Shown here: piece after piece, positions 1 through 4,891 of the stretch
Numbering within the stretch: the stretch's first letter is position 1
How the letters are laid out: each line of letters begins with the position of its first letter
Source of the DNA: an uncultured Planctomycetaceae bacterium
GTDB taxonomy: Bacteria > Planctomycetota > Planctomycetia > Pirellulales > Thermoguttaceae
Reading direction: 5' to 3'
DNA length: 5,337 nucleotides
Assembly (NCBI GenBank): GCA_947307005.1
Contig: CAMZHY010000278.1
Span: forward strand, 1-5,337
Translations under genes and position numbers: made by a program
Notes under the pieces: model-generated
What the model saw: the letters and a program-made list of their open reading frames with translations, nothing else
What the model was told of the DNA's origin: nothing
Database searches by the model: none

Positions 1-236
1 TAGATTTCGGGTCTGATATTCGTTCGTATCGCTTGGCTTACGTCTCGGAGCGTCGATCCGTTGACCGTCTGACCAATGACTTCGCCGTCGTTCTTGACGC
101 CGAAATAGAGATCGCCCGAACCGTGTTTATTAAGAATCGCCGCGATAGAAATAACACCGCCCTTGAGTTCGGCGGTACTCTTTTTAAACTCGATTTGCTC
201 GGTTTCTTTTCCAATGTTGACTCGATTCGCTCCCAC
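1..236 (-). CDS. AlbA_2 (Schlafen-like) domain protein, N-terminal part, runs off the left edge
   Basis: Reading leftwards from a GTG at 236-234 gives 78 residues with no stop; the C-terminus lies outside the window. Residues 13-20 read EQIEFKKS, and residues 41-56 read GDLYFGVKNDGEVIGQ. Together with the intervening helix (VISIAAILNKHG), these match the start of the AlbA_2 family (PF04326, formerly AAA_4), where an E-x-E-F-K type motif is followed by a beta-hairpin GxLxxGVxxDGxxxG. Family members usually continue into a GHKL-type ATPase-like region and/or a winged helix, and act as putative DNA-binding regulators; some accompany mobile or defence loci. The start is well fixed: a TAA lies seven codons upstream in frame, GTG is the first usable start after it, and GGAG sits 7 bases before it. 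GC is lower than in the galactosidase (roughly 42-50% on counted lines), which suggests an accessory gene. Family assignment is confident; function is not known. Confidence 0.88.
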   Translation of the reverse strand, partial: MGANRVNIGKETEQIEFKKSTAELKGGVISIAAILNKHGSGDLYFGVKNDGEVIGQTVNGSTLRDVSQAIRTNIRPEI

Positions 237-243
237 TCTCTGT

Positions 244-247
244 CTCC
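244..247 (-). promoter_or_regulatory. Ribosome binding site of the AlbA_2 gene
   Basis: On the minus strand the bases are GGAG, followed by seven bases and then GTG at 236-234. This site decides the start: the reading frame has no ATG between the upstream in-frame TAA and the conserved domain, so the gene is easy to miss when only ATG starts are considered. Confidence 0.7.
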
Positions 248-292
248 GAATCGTTTACGCTTCTTGAGGGACAGGCTAAACCAATAACGCGT

Positions 293-321
293 ATTATCTC
301 TCAACCGTTTTAATAAGTCAA
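293..321 (-). promoter_or_regulatory. Sigma70-type promoter of the AlbA_2 gene
   Basis: On the minus strand, TTGACT (321-316) is followed by a 17-base spacer and GATAAT (298-293). Each hexamer matches the consensus at five of six positions and the spacing is ideal. It lies between the upstream terminator (404-454) and the GTG start, and would give a leader of about 50 bases. This is the best promoter-like sequence in the window. Confidence 0.7.
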
Positions 322-341
322 CGCGTTTCGGCGTTTTCTAA

Positions 342-373
342 ATTTGGCGCGCTATTCAGAATATTTGGCGAGC
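342..373 (+). repeat. Tandem 11-base direct repeat, possible operator of the AlbA_2 gene
   Basis: ATTTGGCGCGC at 342-352 and ATTTGGCGAGC at 363-373 differ at one position. They are spaced 21 bases start to start, which is about two helical turns. They sit just upstream of the -35 of the AlbA_2 promoter, where an activator or repressor dimer could bind the same face of the DNA. A third copy of the core (ATTTGGCGCG, minus strand 2446-2437) lies in front of the pseudopilin gene. The repeat is seen directly; a regulatory role is inference. Confidence 0.45.
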
Positions 374-403
374 CATTTGTCTCCCTGTGGCTCCGAAGCA
401 AGC

Positions 404-454
404 AAATAAAAAACCGCCCGCCCCTCCGGGGGTGTTTTCCGAAGGGGCGGGCGG
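404..454 (-). terminator. Intrinsic terminator of the pseudopilin gene
   Basis: A perfect 12-bp GC-rich stem (414-425 paired with 443-454; ccgcccgcccct against its complement) has a 17-base loop. Read on the minus strand it is followed by TTTTTTATTT (413-404). It begins about 34 bases after the stop codon of the minus-strand pseudopilin gene, the usual place for a Rho-independent terminator. On the plus strand no T-run follows the stem, so it works for the minus strand only. It separates the pseudopilin transcript from the AlbA_2 gene. Confidence 0.9.
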
Positions 455-487
455 CGGTTATAAGTCGCGTCGATTTCGCGCGAGTCG

Positions 488-2305
488 TTATTTCGTGAGG
501 TCGACGATAAACGTCGCGTTGCGAATCTGCTTGCTGCGCGGGTCGAAGACGCGGATCTCGATCTGGAGACTCTTGAGCGGCACGTCGTACGGCGGCGGAT
601 AGTCCTTGAGCTGCGCCGAGGTTATCTTGCCGTCCAAAGAGACGTCCGCGATCGAACCGTTTGAAAAAGCGGTTCCGTTTTCATAATCAGATGCGTATAG
701 ATCGCGTTGATACTGTTCGGTCCACGTGTCGTAAACGCAGGGGAGCGGATAGGGGACAAGGGGCGAATTTCTGGTAAAATAGCGCCCCCCTGAGCAGAGA
801 TCGTTGGCGGCATTCATGGGGTTTGCGAAAACTAGATTTCCAACCCCGTCCCGCCTATCATAGTCATAACCGAGATCAATGTAGTCGTTGACGTCGGGAT
901 CCCACGCTTTGACGTCAAAACTTAGCACGTTCGTAAGTATGACGTCTTGATTGAAGACGTTATCGCTGACCGCAGTGCGAATGTCGCCCGTCTCAGGATC
1001 AACTTCGTCCCAGAAATTGGGATTGTTCCAGAAGTCTACAAACGGCTCCGGATTGGGGTCTGTGTCGGTAACCTTAGCGGGAACTGCTGGGAGATCAGCC
1101 CCCGAGTGATTTCCGGCAGAAAGAGGACTCCCCTCAGAGTCGTTTTGCTGAAAATTCAACGTTTGGGCAGGACCTTTCCAAACGGCCGTTTCGTCCGTAT
1201 CAGTCGGGTAGGCAAAATAGGCGTAGGAACCGCGACCAAACGGAGCTCCCGCTCTAAAAGATTCTTGGACGCATTCCTGAAGTGTCGGCATTCGAAGCCA
1301 ATACCATGCGTCGCCGTCGTATTTTCCACTAATAAAGTCGTATTTTCCGTGAATAGAGAGAGGACTGGAACTCTTTTGCCCATTGACGCCAAAGGGATTC
1401 CAATATCCGTAGCGATTCGCGCGATTGGTCAAATCGCTGGTGTCGTTGGCAACAAGACGACCATATTCATCAAGATGAACTGAGACGTCGTAGAAACGGA
1501 AAAAACCACATCCGTAATCACAGAGAGGATCGGGATTAGGATTAGGCACATTCAGAGGCTCGGAGACGTAAACAGTGTCCTTGTCCCAGTTTATTGTTCC
1601 CTGATTGCCGGCTAAACGGAGCGCGTAGAGACTTTCTTGCAAACGTTCATTAGAAAGAATTGGCAACACGCGACGGTAGAGTGTTGTTCCTCGAACAAAC
1701 CAGACAATCTCGGCAACCTCCGACTCGAACGTATCAGGAACGCCGCCGGTAATCGCCCCGGTTTCATCGTATATCGGTCGGATATAACGCCCCCTGAATT
1801 GTCTATCAACAGGCGCGCGCGCCGGGAAAGAGAGACTGTCGTCGACGTCGCCGACCGTGGTGTCAACCCAGTCTGTGTAATCGCTTCCCGACCTCCCCTT
1901 GTAGTGTTGGTAACGCTCCGAATCAAGCGCGATGCAAGCAGTGGAAAAAGGCTTAGAAGGAAAAGAGTCGTAGCCGCCGTTATAAAGCCGATGCATCGGC
2001 GCGCCCATGCCTTCGACGTAGCAGAGGTACCCGTCGCCTAGCCTAGAGTTTCTCGGGGGGACGGGATCGACGGTGATCCCTTCGAGGTCGGCGGTGAGTC
2101 TGTTCTTAGCGTTTCTGAGCGAGTTCGTCGCCTGCATAATGCTGGTCGTCTCGTTCATCGTGCCGCCGACGCGGCTGAAGATGCGAGCGACGGCGTACAT
2201 GAGCATGAGCGAGAGCGTTACGGACGTCATGATTTCGATCATCGTGAAACCAAGACGTCGCCGAAACGCGGCGCGCGCGCGACGTTTATCCAGACTGTGG
2301 GTCAT
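488..2305 (-). CDS. Very long prepilin-type N-terminal cleavage/methylation domain protein, GspJ/PulJ-like minor pseudopilin
   Basis: The 605-residue product starts with a basic leader and a class III signal peptide. RRRLGFTMIE (15-24) has the prepilin peptidase cut after G19, F20 as the methylated first residue and E24 at +5, then a hydrophobic helix to about 43 and an amphipathic helix with SLRNAKNRLTADLEG (62-76). Parts fit the GspJ/PulJ beta domain: EIVWFVRGTTLYRRVLP (199-215), ILTNVLSFDVKAWDP (456-470) and a C-terminal strand pair KSLQIEIRVFDP (578-589) and TFIVDL (598-603). GspJ proteins are usually near 200 residues; here about 240 residues separate the 199-215 and 456-470 blocks, rich in Asn, Asp, Tyr, Gly and Pro, including PNPNPDP (254-260) and seven cysteines overall. 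Such long prepilin-like proteins are known in planctomycetes. It would be a minor subunit at a type II secretion or type IV pilus-like tip. No other secretion gene is adjacent. Confidence 0.85.
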   Translation of the reverse strand: MTHSLDKRRARAAFRRRLGFTMIEIMTSVTLSLMLMYAVARIFSRVGGTMNETTSIMQATNSLRNAKNRLTADLEGITVDPVPPRNSRLGDGYLCYVEGMGAPMHRLYNGGYDSFPSKPFSTACIALDSERYQHYKGRSGSDYTDWVDTTVGDVDDSLSFPARAPVDRQFRGRYIRPIYDETGAITGGVPDTFESEVAEIVWFVRGTTLYRRVLPILSNERLQESLYALRLAGNQGTINWDKDTVYVSEPLNVPNPNPDPLCDYGCGFFRFYDVSVHLDEYGRLVANDTSDLTNRANRYGYWNPFGVNGQKSSSPLSIHGKYDFISGKYDGDAWYWLRMPTLQECVQESFRAGAPFGRGSYAYFAYPTDTDETAVWKGPAQTLNFQQNDSEGSPLSAGNHSGADLPAVPAKVTDTDPNPEPFVDFWNNPNFWDEVDPETGDIRTAVSDNVFNQDVILTNVLSFDVKAWDPDVNDYIDLGYDYDRRDGVGNLVFANPMNAANDLCSGGRYFTRNSPLVPYPLPCVYDTWTEQYQRDLYASDYENGTAFSNGSIADVSLDGKITSAQLKDYPPPYDVPLKSLQIEIRVFDPRSKQIRNATFIVDLTK

Positions 2306-2314
2306 GGCAACCTA

Positions 2315-2322
2315 CTCCTCCC
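2315..2322 (-). promoter_or_regulatory. Ribosome binding site of the pseudopilin gene
   Basis: On the minus strand GGGAGGAG lies nine bases before the ATG at 2305-2303, a strong Shine-Dalgarno match that fixes the start. It is part of a 14-base stretch (ATGGACGGGAGGAG, 2328-2315) that recurs exactly in front of the DUF3791 gene at 4868-4881. Confidence 0.8.
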
Positions 2323-2402
2323 GTCCATCTTGCCGCCGTCGCGGCGCGGACGATTGAACGCAAAACGACGCGACCGCCTGCAGAACGGCGCGTCCGCCGA
2401 AA

Positions 2403-2432
2403 ATATTATTAATAACTTATGTTTCGACGCAA
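2403..2432 (-). promoter_or_regulatory. Candidate promoter of the pseudopilin gene
   Basis: On the minus strand TTGCGT (2432-2427) is followed by an 18-base spacer and TAATAT (2408-2403). This is the only strongly AT-rich stretch upstream of the gene and would give a leader of about 90 bases. The -10 is fair and the -35 weak. Other overlapping hexamers in the same AT-rich run are possible, so the exact position is uncertain. Confidence 0.4.
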
Positions 2433-2434
2433 TT

Positions 2435-2460
2435 AACGCGCCAAATGTTCCCGGCGCGTT
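2435..2460. repeat. Perfect 8-bp dyad next to the pseudopilin promoter
   Basis: AACGCGCC (2435-2442) and GGCGCGTT (2453-2460) are exact inverted copies around a 10-base centre. The half-sites are 18 bases apart, and the dyad directly abuts the candidate -35 of the pseudopilin promoter. The left arm overlaps the minus-strand ATTTGGCGCG motif shared with the AlbA_2 upstream region. A second, competing pair (CGCCAA with TTGGCG) uses the same bases. It could be an operator; no function is shown. Confidence 0.45.
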
Positions 2461-2634
2461 GGCGGAAGGACGCGTCGCGACGATTCGCCGCGCCCCCAAC
2501 TTCTCATTTTAGTTCCTTTTTTCCGGCGCGTCCACCTTTTTTTAAAGACGCCGCAGGTTTTTTCTTTTTTTTGCCAACGTTCTCAAACGTCAAAAATCGC
2601 GCTGTTGCGTTTTGATACGACTTTCCATAAGGGC

Positions 2635-2690
2635 GTCTCAAAATGAAACGTGCCGACCCGTTTCGAGACCGCGATCCGTTCCTCGCGGAT
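2635..2690. repeat. Two adjacent imperfect inverted repeats upstream of the galactosidase promoter
   Basis: First, GTCTC (2635-2639) plus GAAACG (2645-2650) pairs with CGTTTC-GAGAC (2659-2669), an 11-bp stem with a 5-base bulge on one side. Second, CCGCGA (2669-2674) pairs with TCGCGG (2683-2688) and is followed by ATTTTTA. The alternative ATCCG (2674-2678) with CGGAT (2686-2690) competes with it. The second could act as a weak terminator for plus-strand read-through, or either could be a protein-binding dyad. They lie upstream of the candidate promoter, so they would not be in the main mRNA leader if that promoter is right. Confidence 0.35.
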
Positions 2691-2706
2691 TTTTACCCCG
2701 AAATCC

Positions 2707-2735
2707 TTGACTTTGCCGATTCTCGCCGTTATCCT
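2707..2735 (+). promoter_or_regulatory. Candidate promoter of the alpha-galactosidase gene
   Basis: TTGACT (2707-2712) is followed by a 17-base spacer and TATCCT (2730-2735). The -35 matches five of six consensus positions and the -10 four of six. It predicts a leader of about 75 bases before the ATG at 2818. The only ribosome binding site candidate is a modest AGGA at 2807-2810, seven bases before the start. Confidence 0.45.
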
Positions 2736-2817
2736 GAAAGCGCCGGTCGAACGCGCAAGACGCGTCTGAACCATTCCCTCGGCGTCGCCGGCGCGCTCGG
2801 GGTCGCAGGAACACGCC

Positions 2818-4797
2818 ATGAAAAAGATTCTCTCCATTGCTCTCGCGCTCGCGTCCGTCGTCGCCGCGACGTCCGCCTTCGCCGTCGAACCGTCCGTCTC
2901 CATGAAATACGACGGCGCCGACGTCCCTCTTTCGGTTCAAAAAAGCTTTACCAAATACGGCGTCGAAGTCTGGAGCTTCATAACGCCCGACAAGAAAGTC
3001 TCCGTCGACGTGACGGTCGTCCCCGCCGACGCGGCCTATCCCGACTTCTCGCGCTTCGAGACGCGAATCCGCAACCTCTCGACGGAAGAACCGACCGGCG
3101 TCGTTTCCGATCTCCGCGTCTACGCGGCGGAGGTTCCGCTCCCGTCGAAGGACGCGTCCGTGACGATTAACGGACTCGTCGGCTCGCTCTGTACGCCGCA
3201 GGATTTCCAGCCGATCGTCAAGACGCTCGCGCCGTCGGAATCGGTCGAATTTTCGACCCCGAGCGGGCGCTCGTCGAGCGAGTTCGCGCCCTATATCGAA
3301 GCGAACGTCGACGACCTCAACGGCGTCCTCTACTGCGTCGGCTGGACCGGATGCTGGCGCGCCGCGTTCGTCAACAACGGAGGGAATTACGGCGTCGAAC
3401 TCGGAATGATGCGGACTCAGTTTTCGCTAAAGCCGCGCGAATCGCTGCGTCAGCCGACGATTCTGATCGCGGAACGTAACAACATGACGCGCCGCGCCTT
3501 CAAGACGGTCGTCCACCGATATATGGCGCAGAAGAACAGCCCGCGAACCGCCGACGGCAAGGTTTGCGAGCCGATCGTCGCGCTCACCGCCGGGGGCGGC
3601 AATAAAACGCCGAAGATGATGATCGACGTCCTCAACTACGGACTCAAGAACGAGCTTCCCTTCGACGTCTTTTGGGTCGACGCGGGCTGGTACGGGGCGC
3701 CGCACGAAGCGGACCCGTATCCGAACTGCGGCGGCGAGTGGTATCAGTACGTCGGGGACTGGCGCGTGAACACGGTCACGCACCCGACGGGCGACCTGCT
3801 TCCGATCGCGAACGCGATTCACGAGGCGAACAAGCGATTCCTCCTCTGGTTCGAGCCGGAGCGCATCCATGAAAGCGCCCCGATTCGGAAGGCGTTCCCC
3901 TTCAGCGAAGAGGCGGGCATGTGCTATTACGGGAACCCGCTCTCCTTCGACTGGATTGAAACGACGATTTTCTCGATCATCGAGAAGCATCATGTCGATA
4001 TCTACCGTCAAGATTTCAATATGGAGCCGACCGGCTGCTGGGCGGCGATTGAGAACGCGGAAGGGGAGAATCGCGTCGGCGTCGCGGAAGCGAAGCACGT
4101 CGAAGGAATCTATCGGTTCCTCGACGACATGCGCGCGCGCTTCCCGTGGATCGAACAGGAGAACTGCGCCGGCGGCGGGCGTCGCGTCGATCTCGAGATG
4201 GTCAAGCGCGCCCACTCGTACTGCCGCAGCGACTATGACATCGGGCGAAACGAGGGCGACACGTGCTTCACCCTCGGGCAGGATATGCCGCTGAACCTGA
4301 CGCCGTCTCTTCCGTTCCAAGGGGGCGAGTCGAACTGCGTCCCGGACTTCGACGACTACGGGTTCATGAGCGTCGTTTCTTCCGGAACCGTCTTCACGCC
4401 GACCGACCTCGACGGCGGTATTGTGCGACGCGAGTTCACCCCGGAACAGACCGCGTGGTATAAGAAAATGCTTGGCTGGGCGTCGCGTCTTAAGGCTTAT
4501 TACCTCGGCGACTTCTATCAGTTGACCGAAGAGACGAGCGCCGTCGACGACTGCTGGTGCGCGTGGTCGCTCCATCGCCCCGAGGAAAACGACGGCTTCG
4601 CGATCGCGTTCCGCCGCGCCAAGTCCGACGTCGAGTCCATGACCTTCGAACTTCCCGCGATCGATCCGACCGCCCAGTACGAACTCGAGTTCTACGACGG
4701 ATCGAAGAAGACCGTCTCCGGCAAAGAACTCGCCGAATGGAAGGTCGAACTCAAAGACCCGCGCTCGTTCCAGCTCGTGATCTACAAGAAACTGTAA
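2818..4797 (+). CDS. Secreted glycoside hydrolase family 36 alpha-galactosidase
   Basis: The 659-residue product should remove terminal alpha-1,6-linked galactose from oligosaccharides such as raffinose and melibiose, or from galactomannan, by a retaining mechanism. Residues 1-22 are a Sec signal peptide (KK, a hydrophobic stretch, AFA before V23), so it acts in the periplasm or outside. Residues about 25-240 form the N-terminal beta-sandwich. The (beta/alpha)8 barrel follows: FWVDAGWYG (285-293), GDWRVN (313-318), FLLWFEPERI (341-350), IYRQDFN (395-401) with D399 as likely nucleophile, ENCAGGGRRVD (448-458), and RSDYD (470-474) with D472 as likely acid/base. A C-terminal beta domain fills about 580-659. 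All GH36 hallmarks are intact and length is usual for the clan. The RQDFN form, rather than KWDxN, marks a bacterial subgroup, so the exact substrate is uncertain. No sugar regulator or transporter adjoins it, and no clear terminator follows. Confidence 0.93.
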   Translation: MKKILSIALALASVVAATSAFAVEPSVSMKYDGADVPLSVQKSFTKYGVEVWSFITPDKKVSVDVTVVPADAAYPDFSRFETRIRNLSTEEPTGVVSDLRVYAAEVPLPSKDASVTINGLVGSLCTPQDFQPIVKTLAPSESVEFSTPSGRSSSEFAPYIEANVDDLNGVLYCVGWTGCWRAAFVNNGGNYGVELGMMRTQFSLKPRESLRQPTILIAERNNMTRRAFKTVVHRYMAQKNSPRTADGKVCEPIVALTAGGGNKTPKMMIDVLNYGLKNELPFDVFWVDAGWYGAPHEADPYPNCGGEWYQYVGDWRVNTVTHPTGDLLPIANAIHEANKRFLLWFEPERIHESAPIRKAFPFSEEAGMCYYGNPLSFDWIETTIFSIIEKHHVDIYRQDFNMEPTGCWAAIENAEGENRVGVAEAKHVEGIYRFLDDMRARFPWIEQENCAGGGRRVDLEMVKRAHSYCRSDYDIGRNEGDTCFTLGQDMPLNLTPSLPFQGGESNCVPDFDDYGFMSVVSSGTVFTPTDLDGGIVRREFTPEQTAWYKKMLGWASRLKAYYLGDFYQLTEETSAVDDCWCAWSLHRPEENDGFAIAFRRAKSDVESMTFELPAIDPTAQYELEFYDGSKKTVSGKELAEWKVELKDPRSFQLVIYKKL

Positions 4798-4873
4798 ACG
4801 ACGGCGCGAGGACCCGACAAAACCGCCCGACGTTCCCTCCGCAACCGCGCTGGGCGCCGGACGGCGTATGGAC

Positions 4874-4882
4874 GGGAGGAGG
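4874..4882 (+). promoter_or_regulatory. Ribosome binding site of the double DUF3791 gene
   Basis: GGGAGGAGG lies nine bases before a GTG at 4892, which makes GTG the preferred start. An in-frame ATG at 4868 would add eight residues but has no Shine-Dalgarno sequence in front of it and would place this strong site inside the gene. The 94-base gap after the galactosidase stop shows no clear promoter or terminator, so co-transcription with the galactosidase cannot be ruled out. Confidence 0.75.
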
Positions 4883-4891
4883 AAAACCGCT

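Larger units (their letters stand above)
2323..2817. other. Divergent intergenic region between the pseudopilin and alpha-galactosidase genes
   Basis: No convincing gene is present in about 495 bases. Going rightwards it holds the minus-strand leader and candidate promoter, the 8-bp dyad, a T-rich stretch at about 2506-2572 (plus-strand runs of T6, T7, T6 and T8, with a weak GCGTC/GACGC hairpin at 2528-2551 before the last runs), hairpins at 2635-2688, and the candidate plus promoter at 2707-2735. Short open frames here are arginine-rich, lack good start sites and look like chance products of GC-rich sequence. Confidence 0.6.

Noticed and set aside
33..304. Overlapping open frames on both strands at the left end (84 and 88 codons).
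   Set aside because: Neither resembles a known family. The minus frame starting at GTG 236 carries the AlbA_2 motifs and a ribosome binding site and occupies the same bases.
414..454. The long GC-rich inverted repeat as a mobile-element end or CRISPR repeat.
   Set aside because: It is a single copy placed just after a stop codon and followed by a T-run on the minus strand, so a terminator explains it fully.
947..1483. A 178-codon plus-strand frame inside the pseudopilin gene.
   Set aside because: It is antisense to a well-supported prepilin-like gene, with no ribosome binding site or domain seen.
2302..2499. A 65-codon minus-strand frame whose TGA overlaps the pseudopilin ATG, which would look like translational coupling.
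   Set aside because: It begins at a TTG upstream of the candidate promoter, is arginine-rich and low in complexity, and matches nothing recognised. The overlap is probably chance.
2643..3170. A plus-strand frame of 175 codons starting before and overlapping the galactosidase start.
   Set aside because: Its second half is an Arg-rich shadow of the galactosidase in another frame, and its first half has no recognisable motif. The galactosidase frame with its signal peptide is the real one.
4868..4870. ATG as an alternative start for the DUF3791 gene.
   Set aside because: No Shine-Dalgarno sequence precedes it, while a strong one precedes the GTG at 4892. The extra residues are not conserved-looking.
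4798..4891. A terminator or promoter between the galactosidase and the DUF3791 gene.
   Set aside because: The 94 bases are GC-rich with no clear stem plus T-run and no -35/-10 pair, so neither can be called.
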